NCBI GenBank assembly: GCA_030123625.1
Contig: CP126121.1
Coordinates: 2,520,179 to 2,584,178, forward strand
Origin: Nitrospira sp.
GTDB taxonomy: Bacteria > Nitrospirota > Nitrospiria > Nitrospirales > Nitrospiraceae
Reading direction: 5' to 3'
Length of the DNA stretch: 64,000 nucleotides
Below the pieces are notes generated by a model, which saw nothing but the letters and a program-made list of their open reading frames with translations, ran no database searches and was not told the origin of the DNA. Positions 9,143-17,271 of this stretch are shown piece by piece. How positions within the stretch are numbered: position 1 is the first letter of the stretch; every line of letters starts with the position of its first letter. The position numbers and the translations under genes were made by a program.

Positions 9143-9220
9143 GGTCCCATCGTCTAGCCTGGCCTAGGACGGAGCCCTCTCAAGGCTTAAACACGGGTTC
9201 GAATCCCGTTGGGACCACCA
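9143..9220 (+). tRNA. tRNA-Glu (anticodon CTC)
   Basis: The acceptor GGTCCCA pairs with TGGGACC, followed by A and an encoded CCA. The T arm ACGGGTTCGAATCCCGT is perfect. The anticodon loop CTCTCAA gives CTC. The D arm begins TCGTCTAGCC, as in bacterial tRNA-Glu. It lies within 6 kb of gltX, glnS and both tRNA-Gln genes. A short CAACC-TTC-GGTTG hairpin follows, without a T-run. Confidence 0.94.
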
Positions 9221-9421
9221 TACCAACCTTCGGTTGAACCGACGCCTATTTAACGATGTATCGTAATTAATGGCGCCGGATAAACACCTTCTGTCGATAT
9301 TTCCTTCTCCAAGCCAAGCTCGCGTGTGCCGCGGCCAGGAACACCTCCAATGCTCTCAGGCCAGCTTAAGCGTATATCCTTTCAGAAGCATGATAACGAA
9401 GAAAGCGTGTTACTTGACCGG

Positions 9422-9464
9422 AGGGTATGACGATATAGGGTATGACGATATTATGATCGATCAT
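9422..9464 (+). promoter_or_regulatory. Tandem 15-base repeat and palindrome upstream of the VapB remnant
   Basis: AGGGTATGACGATAT occurs twice back to back (9422-9436 and 9437-9451), followed by the perfect palindrome ATGATCGATCAT (9453-9464). A good ribosome-binding site (AAGGAGG) and the antitoxin start at 9488 come next. Iterated boxes or palindromes just before a vapB start are the expected form of an antitoxin operator, so this is probably the old autoregulatory site of the decayed locus. Confidence 0.45.
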
Positions 9465-9487
9465 GAATTTGTAAGGAGGATCTTGAC

Positions 9488-9824
9488 ATGGCCACAGCGA
9501 CGATTTCACCGAAATTTCAAATTGTCATTCCCAAGGAAGTCCGGGAAAAACTCCATCTCGCTCCCAGTCAACGGTTGCAAGTGGTGGAGAAGGGAGACGG
9601 CGTTACTATTCGCAGGACAGCTCAGTGCGACTCAGGTGGTTCACCTGACAGAATCCATTGCATTCCTGGCTGCGGATATGAGTCTCCGGTATGGTTTGGC
9701 GATGGCTGATGCCATCGTGTACGCAACCGCAAAGGATCAGGAAGCTGAGGTGGTCACGGGGGATGCCGATCTAAAGGATCTGTCGGGGGTGGCGGCGTTG
9801 GCGAGACATTCTCGACACGTATAG
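9488..9824 (+). pseudogene. Decayed VapBC toxin-antitoxin locus (VapB start joined to VapC end)
   Basis: The first 41 codons from 9488 encode an AbrB/MazE-type antitoxin N-terminus (MATATISPKFQIVIPKEVRE, then LHLAPSQRLQVVEKGDG). The frame then becomes nonsense. From about 9610, in another frame, comes the C-terminal half of a PIN-domain toxin (LSLRYGL-like stretch, MADAIVYATA, VTGDADLKDL), ending at 9824. The antitoxin C-terminus and the toxin N-terminus are missing, which fits one internal deletion joining the two genes. The toxin half lacks its first acidic active-site residues, so it should be inactive. A truncated antitoxin peptide of 73 residues could still be made. Confidence 0.75.
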
Positions 9825-10118
9825 GAATCTCCGGCAAGCCCGCCCAGTATTATAATTACCAGATCTTCGCTTGCAGTTCCGCAGCCTCTTTATGGCTTTA
9901 TAGAAGAATTGATGGCCGCGGATAAACCCCTCCAGTGTTTCTCTTCTCAACCCTCTCCTGCCGTTGCACTTGGATCCACTGTGACGAATCCATGACAATC
10001 ACCGCGCGAGAGCGTTCGCCTCAACTCTTGCGAGCACAAATGCGGAACCTTTCATTGACGCCTCTGTTCTTGGTTGTGTATAACGAAAGCTCATTTTAGA
10101 ATTTCGATTAAGGATCGT

Positions 10119-11225
10119 ATGTACGCACGCGAGTTTCGTGACGGGGCAAAAGACGGATTGGAAGCGCTCGAACCGCTTGATCCCGACAAGATTACTTCGT
10201 TCGGCGATTTGCTTGAGGCCATGGGTAAGACTGCGTTCGGGGGACGCCATGTCGGCAAGGCGTTCGATGTGCTTTGGGCGATGATCGAGGATCCTGACTG
10301 CCACGTTGTGATGACGTTGTCCGGTGCGATGACGATCGCCAAGATGGGGAAGATCATCACGAAGATGATCGATGAAGGAATGGTGCAATGCATCGTCTCG
10401 ACGGGGGCGTTAATGGCTCATGGCTTGAGTGAGTCGGTCGGCAAGACGCATTATCGACACGATCCTTCAATGAGCGACGAAGAGCTTTTTCGAAAAGGAT
10501 ACAATCGCGTCTACGACACACTCGAGATGGAAGCGAATTTGAATTATGTCGAGCATGTCGTCGCACACACGTTGAAGCGTCTCAATCAAGATCGGCCGCT
10601 CTCATCGGAAGTCCTCACGCGGGAATTGGGAAAGACATTGGCGGAAGAATTAGACGGCGACGGAATCCTCAAAAGCGCGTATTTGAAAAAGGTGCCGGTC
10701 TATATCCCGGCTTTCACTGATTCTGAAGTGGGGTTGGATATGGGAACTTGGGCGATGGCACGAGAGGTTGAGCGAGCCCGATCTCAGGCAGGGCACGGGA
10801 GAGATGTGGACATTTTACGAACAATCCATCAATCGTATCCGTCATTCAATCCGTACCTCGATCTCAACAGCTATGCCGACCATGTCCTCTCCGCGAAACG
10901 ACTTGGAATTTTCACGATCGGAGGAGGTGTCCCGCGTAACTGGGCGCAACAAGTCGGCCCGTACATTGAAATCGGTAATCTTCGGTTGGGCTTGAACGTG
11001 AAGCCGCCTCGATTTCACTATGGAGTGAGAGTTTGTCCCGAACCGGACTACTGGGGCGGACTCAGTGGGTGCACCTATCAAGAAGGGCTTTCTTGGGGGA
11101 AATTTGTAACGCCAAAGGACGGTGGGCGATTCGCGGAAGTGTTGAGCGATGCGACGGTCGTCTGGCCGTTGTTGATCATGGGGATTCTGGAAAAAAAGAA
11201 AGCCGGCGTGGTGCGTGGTTCATGA
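10119..11225 (+). CDS. Deoxyhypusine-synthase-like protein
   Basis: The 368-residue product belongs to the deoxyhypusine synthase fold, NAD-dependent enzymes that move an aminobutyl group from spermidine to an acceptor amine. The lysine that carries the intermediate is present in EGLSWGKF (K328, essentially the position of the human residue). The NAD-binding segments VVMTLSGAMT, STGALMAHG and IFTIGGGVPRNWAQQ are intact. Bacteria lack eIF5A, so the acceptor is probably a polyamine (homospermidine-type chemistry) or unknown. The start at 10119 has AAGGA five bases upstream. An in-frame start at 10074 is the alternative. It overlaps the next gene by ATGA. Arginine decarboxylase and agmatinase genes lie 3 kb downstream. 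Confidence 0.87.
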   Translation: MYAREFRDGAKDGLEALEPLDPDKITSFGDLLEAMGKTAFGGRHVGKAFDVLWAMIEDPDCHVVMTLSGAMTIAKMGKIITKMIDEGMVQCIVSTGALMAHGLSESVGKTHYRHDPSMSDEELFRKGYNRVYDTLEMEANLNYVEHVVAHTLKRLNQDRPLSSEVLTRELGKTLAEELDGDGILKSAYLKKVPVYIPAFTDSEVGLDMGTWAMAREVERARSQAGHGRDVDILRTIHQSYPSFNPYLDLNSYADHVLSAKRLGIFTIGGGVPRNWAQQVGPYIEIGNLRLGLNVKPPRFHYGVRVCPEPDYWGGLSGCTYQEGLSWGKFVTPKDGGRFAEVLSDATVVWPLLIMGILEKKKAGVVRGS

Positions 11226-11863
11226 AGTGGCTGACTGAGCAACGGTTGCTTCTGGGTTTTATTGGCTGCGCCCTCCTGTGGTCTTCTTCGGCTTTTGCCG
11301 GAAACTCCCTCGAGGCTGATGTGCGGGTGCGAGGACAAGCCAACGCACCCCTGACCTTGATCGAGTACTCTGACTTCACATGCGGATATTGTTTAAAATT
11401 TTTCAAACGAACATGGCCACGGATTCAGGCTCGGTACGTCGATACAGGAAAAGTGCGATTTGTCTACCGAGATTTTCCAAGAGGCGATCAAGGTTCCGGC
11501 TTGGACGCAGCGGTGGCGGCACGATGTGCCGGAGCGCAAGGCCAGTATTGGGCGATGCATGATCGGTTGTTTTCTGAAGGTGGTCAGCTGGAAAAGCAGG
11601 TGTATCTTCGACATGCTGCCGCCCTGAATTTGGACCAAGCCGTGTTTGAACAGTGCATGAGCGACGGGCGGTATACGAAGGCAATTTTCGAAGATCGCCG
11701 GGAAGCCAATCAGTGGGGATTCCATGGAACGCCGGGATTCATCCTCGTGCGAACGGCCGGCGAGCCGACGGAAAAAGAACCGGCCGTCGCGATCCCCGGA
11801 GCATTTCCCTTCGAGATGTTCGCAGAAGAAATCGATCGACTGTTGGCGAGCGACAAAAAATAG
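11222..11863 (+). CDS. Secreted DsbA-family thiol-disulfide oxidoreductase
   Basis: A periplasmic thioredoxin-fold protein of 213 residues. A signal peptide (LLLGFIGCALLWSSSAFA, cleavage near residue 26) precedes the domain. The redox motif is C54-G-Y-C57 in DFTCGYCLKF, and the cis-proline loop is GFHGTPGFIL. The helical insertion typical of DsbA/BdbD proteins lies between them. It could oxidise, isomerise or reduce disulfides. The motif alone does not decide. The start codon overlaps the stop of the preceding deoxyhypusine-synthase-like gene, which implies coupled translation, an odd pairing with no evident functional logic. Confidence 0.87.
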   Translation: MKWLTEQRLLLGFIGCALLWSSSAFAGNSLEADVRVRGQANAPLTLIEYSDFTCGYCLKFFKRTWPRIQARYVDTGKVRFVYRDFPRGDQGSGLDAAVAARCAGAQGQYWAMHDRLFSEGGQLEKQVYLRHAAALNLDQAVFEQCMSDGRYTKAIFEDRREANQWGFHGTPGFILVRTAGEPTEKEPAVAIPGAFPFEMFAEEIDRLLASDKK

Positions 11864-11904
11864 CTGAATTGCGCCGGAGCGGAATGAGCCGTTTGCGCGT
11901 GATG

Positions 11905-11937
11905 TTGACATCGGCACGCATGGTACGATGGTAAGAT
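11905..11937 (+). promoter_or_regulatory. Candidate sigma-70 promoter
   Basis: A perfect TTGACA (11905-11910) precedes a TA-rich segment, with TGGTAA at 18 bases or TAAGAT at 21 bases as possible -10 boxes. The next gene starts at 11972, after AAGGTAAGGG. The -35 is convincing and the -10 is not. Confidence 0.4.
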
Positions 11938-11971
11938 AGTCCTCTTCGTCAATAAAGGTAAGGGTATCCAT

Positions 11972-12244
11972 ATGGCTTCGATGCAATCGTTCTGGCCCGT
12001 CTCCCATCGCGATGACGACTTCTGGGTCTGTATGTCTTGCCTCACGGAAGTCTTCTATAGAAAAGTCCCGATGCCGGACTGTCCTTCTTGTCATGGGGTG
12101 TCGACCTACGAGGGATTTACTATGGAGGCGATTCGCGATTGGGGTACGGAAGAATTGATTGCCAAGGCTGTCGCCGCACAAGAAACAGCCACGGTTGCTC
12201 AACCTGCCGCTGAAGCGACTGAGCCGGTTGAAGCGACTGACTAA
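11972..12244 (+). CDS. Small zinc-ribbon-like protein
   Basis: No named family is recognised. The 90-residue product has two cysteine pairs, VCMSCL and DCPSCH, spaced like a zinc ribbon or rubredoxin-like knuckle. A short helical part follows, then an Ala/Glu/Pro/Thr-rich tail that repeats EATEPVEATD-type units. A single structural zinc is the likely ligand. It may be regulatory or a protein-interaction module. It lies between the DsbA-like gene and an aldehyde dehydrogenase, with its own candidate promoter upstream. Confidence 0.65.
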   Translation: MASMQSFWPVSHRDDDFWVCMSCLTEVFYRKVPMPDCPSCHGVSTYEGFTMEAIRDWGTEELIAKAVAAQETATVAQPAAEATEPVEATD

Positions 12245-12279
12245 TGCCAATCTTATTGTAGACTCCAGCGAGTCTCCCC

Positions 12280-13734
12280 GTGCAGGAATCCCGTCCGTTC
12301 CTCGTTCATGGCCGATGGAAGTCGGGTGAGCTCTCGGCTTCCGTTGTTGATCCGTTCACCGGAAAACTCGTCGCCCAAGTCACGCAAGCGACTGAATCTG
12401 ATGTCGAGGAGGCCATAGCGTCCACATGCAGTGCAGCAGCGACGATGGAGCAGCTGCCGTCACATGCCAGATACAATCTCCTCCAGCAGGTCGCCGCCCT
12501 GCTCTATCGGCGCCGAGATGAATTTGTCCAGGCCATCAGGGCCGAGGCCGGCAAACCGATCACCGACGCGAAACGAGAGGTCAGTCGGGCCATTCAAACC
12601 TTTACGGTGGCTGCTGAAGAAGCACGACGGATTTCGGGAGAGGTGATCCCGCTCGATTGGACGCCCGGCTTCGACACTCATCTTGGCATGCTTCGCCGTT
12701 TTCCAATCGGTCCGATTCTCGGCATCACTCCCTTCAACTTTCCGCTGAACCTTGTGACACACAAAGTGGCGCCTGCGCTCGCTTCCGGCAACCCGATTCT
12801 GATCAAGCCGGCTCCTCAGACACCGTTAACGGCTCTCCTCCTTGGGGAAGTGGTCATGGAGGCGGGAATTCCTCCGGGCGGGCTCAATGTGGTGCCATGC
12901 GATAACATCCTCGCCGAACGGATGGTCGTCGATCCACGATTCAAATTGCTGAGCTTCACCGGAAGCGCGTCGGTAGGATGGATGCTGAAGGCCAAGTGCG
13001 GAAAGAAAAAAGTCACGCTTGAACTCGGGGGCAACGCCGGCGTGGTCATCGAGCCTGATGCCGATCTTGAGCTTGCGGCTCAACGTTGCGCCGCAGGTGG
13101 ATTTGGATATGCCGGCCAGACATGCATTTCGGTGCAGCGGGTCTTCGTTCATCATGCGGTCGCCGATGTGTTTACGACCAAGCTGCTCATGCATGTCGCT
13201 CGATTGAAAGTGGGGGATCCCGCCGACGAGACAACGAGCATCGGTCCCCTCATCGATCAGGCAGCGGCTCAGCGGGTGGAGAACTGGATCGGCGAAGCCG
13301 TTTCGGACGGAGCGCGTGTGCTGTTGGGCGGGAAGCGGATGGGATCGCTTGTTGAAGCGACGGTGTTGTCGAATGTAAAGCCCGACATGAAAGTCTCCTG
13401 TAAGGAGGTGTTTGGACCGGTTGTCACCGTCACGCCGTATCGCCAGCTCAGCGAAGCCGTGGCGTTGCTCAATCAATCGGACTACGGATTACAGGCCGGC
13501 CTCTTCACGCAGGACATCAACAAGATCTTTTACGCGTTTCGTCACCTGGAAGTCGGAGCCGTGTTGGCAAATGAAATTCCTACGTTCCGGGCCGACCATA
13601 TGCCGTACGGCGGCGTGAAAGATTCGGGGTTGGGACGGGAGGGCGTTCGTGCTGCGATTGAAGATATGACGGAGCCGCGGATGCTGATCATGAATCTGAA
13701 GGACCCACCTCACTTAGCCGAAAAAAGTGTTTAG
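12280..13734 (+). CDS. NAD(P)-dependent aldehyde dehydrogenase
   Basis: Oxidises an aldehyde to the acid. The 484-residue product is a complete ALDH-superfamily member, with PFNFPLNLVTHKVAPALASG and LIKPAPQTP (cofactor and substrate entrance), FTGSASVG, the general base E248 in LELGGN, and the nucleophile C282 in AGQTCISVQR. FGPVVTV and PYGGVKDSGLGREG close the domain. The start is GTG at 12280, since an in-frame stop lies just upstream. Proximity to arginine decarboxylase and agmatinase would fit an aminoaldehyde substrate from polyamine breakdown, but this is inference. Other ALDH substrates are equally possible. Confidence 0.9.
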   Translation: MQESRPFLVHGRWKSGELSASVVDPFTGKLVAQVTQATESDVEEAIASTCSAAATMEQLPSHARYNLLQQVAALLYRRRDEFVQAIRAEAGKPITDAKREVSRAIQTFTVAAEEARRISGEVIPLDWTPGFDTHLGMLRRFPIGPILGITPFNFPLNLVTHKVAPALASGNPILIKPAPQTPLTALLLGEVVMEAGIPPGGLNVVPCDNILAERMVVDPRFKLLSFTGSASVGWMLKAKCGKKKVTLELGGNAGVVIEPDADLELAAQRCAAGGFGYAGQTCISVQRVFVHHAVADVFTTKLLMHVARLKVGDPADETTSIGPLIDQAAAQRVENWIGEAVSDGARVLLGGKRMGSLVEATVLSNVKPDMKVSCKEVFGPVVTVTPYRQLSEAVALLNQSDYGLQAGLFTQDINKIFYAFRHLEVGAVLANEIPTFRADHMPYGGVKDSGLGREGVRAAIEDMTEPRMLIMNLKDPPHLAEKSV

Positions 13735-13891
13735 AAGATATTGCGAAGCCGGTCCAATCTTGCTACAACAAGCGCCCGATACTATTGTTGATCTGGTCTA
13801 ATGTGTTTGTCCGGCTGACCGCTCTGGGACACGTCACCAAACAACTTCCGAACAACCAGACAGGCCGATTACCAGAGGAAGGGGAAAATGA

Positions 13892-14461
13892 ATGGTACCT
13901 ACGCATATGTTTTTAACAAGAGGGGTAGGGGTCCACAAGGAAAAGCTGGCCTCCTTCGAAGAGGCGTTGCGCAGCGCCGGTGTGGCCTATTGCAACCTCG
14001 TCAGCGTATCGTCCATCCTTCCTCCTCATTGTAAGATCATCCCTCGAAAGCGCGGAGAGAAGCTGCTGAAACCGGGTGAAATCACGTTTTGCGTCATGGC
14101 TCGTTCGGAAACGAATGAGCGGAACCGGCTCATCTCGGCGTCGGTCGGCCTGGCGAAGCCCACAGACCACGGCACCTATGGCTATCTATCGGAACACCAT
14201 GCCCATGGTGAAACAGATGAGGAGACCGGAGAGTATACGGAAGATCTCGCCGCGCAGATGCTTGCGACGACCTTAGGTGTCGAATTCGACCCGAACGTGG
14301 CCTGGAAAGAACGCGAACAGGTCTTTAAGATGGGCGGAAAAATTGTGAGAACCCTAAATATCACCCAATCGGCCGTCGGCAAAAAGGGTAAATGGACGAC
14401 GGTCATCGCATTGGCGGTCTTCATCCCGCCGGAAAATGTGCCCACCCGTTCTCGCAAGTAG
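13892..14461 (+). CDS. Pyruvoyl-dependent arginine decarboxylase
   Basis: Converts arginine to agmatine, the first step of an agmatine route to putrescine. The 189-residue proenzyme carries the self-cleavage site in [10 protein letters not shown], where cleavage between S40 and S41 would create the pyruvoyl group. The [12 protein letters not shown] stretch and the Gly-rich ASVGLAKP segment follow the archaeal-type family pattern. The start is well supported by GAGGAAGGGG seven bases upstream. The agmatinase gene begins 60 bases after its stop, so the two probably form an operon turning arginine into putrescine plus urea. Confidence 0.92.
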   Translation: MVPTHMFLTRGVGVHKEKLASFEEALRSAGVAYCNLVSVSSILPPHCKIIPRKRGEKLLKPGEITFCVMARSETNERNRLISASVGLAKPTDHGTYGYLSEHHAHGETDEETGEYTEDLAAQMLATTLGVEFDPNVAWKEREQVFKMGGKIVRTLNITQSAVGKKGKWTTVIALAVFIPPENVPTRSRK

Positions 14462-14521
14462 AGGTTTGCCGGTCTTGACTGTATCTCCTCAGCCGTCGGT
14501 TTAATCAATGGAAGAACGCCC

Positions 14522-15454
14522 ATGACGCTTCCAGCCGGCTGGGAGGGGCCAGACCACAATTTTCTGGGAATCGACGAACCTTGGTGCCATCCGGACCAGG
14601 CGGGTGTCTATGTTCTACCGGCTCCCTACGAGCACACTTCCAGTTATATTCGCGGATCAGACCATGGCCCATCCGCCATCCTGGAAGCATCTTGCCAGGT
14701 TGAATTCTACGACGAGCAGCTCGGGTGTGAACCGTTTCGAGAATGGGGCGGGATCGCGACCGCTTCGCCCTTGGATCTCAAAGGGGACGTCGACCGCGCC
14801 GCAGTCGATGCCATCGAAGCGTTTGTATCCCGCCACGTGGGAACCGGACGATTTCTCATCACGCTGACGGGCGAGCACACTGGTGCATTAGGAGCGATTC
14901 GGGCCCATGCGAAACGATATCCGCAGATGACCGTTGTGCAGATCGATGCCCACGGCGATTTACGGGATGCCTATCAAGGCAATCCGTTCAGCCATGCCAG
15001 CGTCATGGCGCGGGTAGTGGAAGATGGCTTACCCTTGGTGCAAGTGGGGATTCGGTCGATCAGCCCGGAAGAAGTCGCTCGTATTGACGCCACGGCCCGC
15101 ATCAAGACGTTTTTTGCTGCGACCATCCTCGATCCATCCGGTCCCTACGAAGGCAAAGCGTCGAACTGGATCCCTGAAGTGGTCGCAGCCTGCCGAACGC
15201 CCGTGTACCTGACATTCGACTGCGATGGGCTAGACGCGTCAATCGTTCCCGCCCTGGGCACTCCCGAGCCGGGTGGGCTGGGGTGGTACGACACCCTCAA
15301 TCTCATCACGGCGCTGGCCAACGGGCCTGGTATCGTCGGCATGGATGTCAGCGAGATCGCTCCCATCGAAGGATTCGTGGCGCCGCAATTTTCCATCGCG
15401 CGGTTGATCTATCGTATACTGGGTCGTGTCCGGGCCGGCCGTCGCGTGCATTAA
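14522..15454 (+). CDS. speB: Agmatinase (ureohydrolase family)
   Basis: Hydrolyses agmatine to putrescine and urea with a dimanganese centre. The 310-residue product shows the ureohydrolase metal ligands: a histidine in LTGEHTGALGA, D142-A-H144-G-D146 in VQIDAHGDLRD, and D233-x-D235 in LTFDCDGLDAS. The second glycine of the usual GGDH motif is replaced (GEH), a change seen in some agmatinases. It follows the pyruvoyl arginine decarboxylase at a 60-base distance, which strongly supports agmatinase over arginase. The next gene, rluF, starts 35 bases downstream and may share the transcript. Confidence 0.92.
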   Translation: MTLPAGWEGPDHNFLGIDEPWCHPDQAGVYVLPAPYEHTSSYIRGSDHGPSAILEASCQVEFYDEQLGCEPFREWGGIATASPLDLKGDVDRAAVDAIEAFVSRHVGTGRFLITLTGEHTGALGAIRAHAKRYPQMTVVQIDAHGDLRDAYQGNPFSHASVMARVVEDGLPLVQVGIRSISPEEVARIDATARIKTFFAATILDPSGPYEGKASNWIPEVVAACRTPVYLTFDCDGLDASIVPALGTPEPGGLGWYDTLNLITALANGPGIVGMDVSEIAPIEGFVAPQFSIARLIYRILGRVRAGRRVH

Positions 15455-15489
15455 CGATCAGCATCACACATCTATCGTCCCGTCTTCGC

Positions 15490-16203
15490 GTGGCGCAAAC
15501 CATTCGCATCAATAAGTTCTTTACGGAGCATGGGATCTGTTCCCGGCGTGAGGCAGACCGTTTAATTGAGTCGGGCGTCATCACGATCAATGGTCGCGTG
15601 GCCAAACTCGGCGACCAGGTAACGTCCAATGACGTCATTGCCCGCGAGGGCCGTGTGATTCCTTGGGGCAAAGCGAATCTCTATATCAAGTATCATAAGC
15701 CGGTCGGCGTCACGACAACGAGCGAATCGCATGTTCCTCGAAATATTATTGCGGAGATCGGGTACCCGAAGCGGATTTTTCCGATCGGGCGGTTGGACAA
15801 GGATTCGTCCGGTCTCATCTTGCTGACGAACGACGGCGACATCGTGAATGAGATTCTCCGTGCCGAATTCGGACACGAACGAGAGTACCTCGTGCAGGTC
15901 AATCATCCGTTCGGCCAATCCTTTTTGGATCATCTGTCACAGGGTGTGGTGATTCTTGGAAGCCGGACGAAGCCCTGTCGGACGATGCGCATGGGGCGTG
16001 ATCAGTTTCGCATCATTCTGACTGAGGGACGGAACCGGCAAATCAGGCGGATGTGCCAAGCGCTGGGCTATCGAGTGACGATGCTGCACCGCACCAGGAT
16101 CATGCATATGACCATCACAGGGTTGAGCGTCGGCGAGTGGAAAGAGCTCACGAGTCAGGAGCGAGAACAGCTCATACAGGCAGTGGGGCGCAAGCCATCG
16201 TGA
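15490..16203 (+). CDS. rluF: 23S rRNA pseudouridine synthase, RluF type
   Basis: Isomerises a uridine in 23S rRNA (U2604 in E. coli for RluF). The 237-residue product has an N-terminal S4 RNA-binding domain (RINKFFTEHGICSRREADRLI) and the RsuA/RluB/E/F catalytic core with the aspartate in IGRLDKDSSGLILLTNDG. It ends in EGRNRQIRRMCQALGYRV and a TRIMHMTITGL segment that resembles RluF more than RluB or RluE. A GTG start at 15490 is chosen because the conserved S4 domain begins four residues later. Upstream codons belong to the end of the agmatinase gene in another frame. Confidence 0.88.
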   Translation: MAQTIRINKFFTEHGICSRREADRLIESGVITINGRVAKLGDQVTSNDVIAREGRVIPWGKANLYIKYHKPVGVTTTSESHVPRNIIAEIGYPKRIFPIGRLDKDSSGLILLTNDGDIVNEILRAEFGHEREYLVQVNHPFGQSFLDHLSQGVVILGSRTKPCRTMRMGRDQFRIILTEGRNRQIRRMCQALGYRVTMLHRTRIMHMTITGLSVGEWKELTSQEREQLIQAVGRKPS

Positions 16204-16229
16204 TGGATCTCGACCGGAGGGAAAAGCGG

Positions 16230-17129
16230 CTAGTCGAGCAGCGCTTGCCGGGCGGTTCGGATGAGAGCGAGGACGGACGGGTGCTTCAGTCGTCGCTCTG
16301 CAGTGATGGCGTAGAAATGCTGTTTGAGAGTCTCCAACTGTCCGATCAGTTGGACACGGTATTGGCGGCAGATCTCTTTCTCGATCACCGACACGCCGGG
16401 GAAGATCCCATGCCCGTCCTGTCCGAACGCTTTCAATGTCGCACTGTCGTCGAACTCACCCACAATATTCGGATGCAGCCCATGGTTGACCAGCCATTGG
16501 TCGAGCAGCCGCCGAAGCGCGGCATTCGATGTCGGGAGGAGTATAGGGGCTCCGCTTAACGACTGCGGAAATCCTCGGCGATATTGTGCTGCCAACTTGG
16601 CTGTCGCAAATAGAGTCACTCCCGATTCACCTAAGGGATGACTGTAGGTGTGCTCCTTGATGCTTGATGGGGCGGGTGTGTCGGCGATTACCAGATCCAA
16701 TCGATGGGCTGTCAGGTCGGTCAAGAGTTGGCGAAGCTTGTCTTCCTGGCAAATCAACCGCGTCGGCCGATACAGCTTCAAAGCCGATTTGAGGAGCTGA
16801 GTCGCCAACGGTTTCGGCACTGCGTCCGCGATGCCGACGACCAGCCGCGTCGGATGTCCATTGCCCTGCCCCTTCACGGTGTTCATCAGCTCTTGACCGG
16901 TCGCGAAGATGTCCTCCGCGTACTTGAACACGAGCTGGCCCATCTCCGTCAGGGCCAGGCGGCGACCTGTTCGGATGAACAGCTTCTCGCCCAATGTAGT
17001 TTCTAAGAGGTGGATCTGTCCGCTGATGGTGGGCTGTGCGAGGCGGAGTTCTTCGCAGGCTTTGGTCACGGTGCCGTGCCTGGCGACGGACCAGAAGTAC
17101 AGCAGGTGATGATAGTTCAGCCAATCCAT
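16230..17129 (-). CDS. LysR-family transcriptional regulator, NhaR-like
   Basis: The 299-residue product is a full-length LysR regulator. The N-terminal winged helix is clear (LNYHHLLYFWSVARHGTVTKA, AQPTISGQIHLLE, LGEKLFIRTGR). An effector-binding domain of two Rossmann-like lobes follows. The LNYHHLLYFW opening is typical of the NhaR subgroup, which responds to sodium and pH in E. coli, but many NhaR-like proteins have other jobs. It is transcribed divergently from the three TolC-like genes with a LysR-type box in between, so it probably controls that export locus and itself. Confidence 0.88.
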   Translation of the reverse strand: MDWLNYHHLLYFWSVARHGTVTKACEELRLAQPTISGQIHLLETTLGEKLFIRTGRRLALTEMGQLVFKYAEDIFATGQELMNTVKGQGNGHPTRLVVGIADAVPKPLATQLLKSALKLYRPTRLICQEDKLRQLLTDLTAHRLDLVIADTPAPSSIKEHTYSHPLGESGVTLFATAKLAAQYRRGFPQSLSGAPILLPTSNAALRRLLDQWLVNHGLHPNIVGEFDDSATLKAFGQDGHGIFPGVSVIEKEICRQYRVQLIGQLETLKQHFYAITAERRLKHPSVLALIRTARQALLD

Positions 17130-17165
17130 ATGGCCCTGGGCCTCGAATTAGGGAAGACACTATAC

Positions 17166-17180
17166 ATCGGATTAGCCGAT
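17166..17180. promoter_or_regulatory. LysR-type T-N11-A box between the regulator and the export locus
   Basis: ATCGG and CCGAT form a perfect 5-base inverted repeat around ATTAG, with T17167 and A17179 giving the T-N11-A pattern of LysR sites. It sits 37 bases upstream of the regulator start and 92 bases upstream of the first TolC-like gene. An AT-rich tract suited to a promoter follows at 17190-17212. Confidence 0.55.
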
Positions 17181-17271
17181 AACTCCAATCCGTTTTATCT
17201 ATTTTAAAATATCAGCGCGAGGTTGCTACTGTGAGCGCCGTCCGCCACCCAATGTGAAAGGAGCATCCCGC

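Noticed and set aside
9905-9935. ATGGCCGCGGATAAACC similar to ATGGCGCCGGATAAACACC at 9268
   Set aside because: Similarity is limited to about 18 bases with mismatches, too little for an attachment site or insertion-sequence end.
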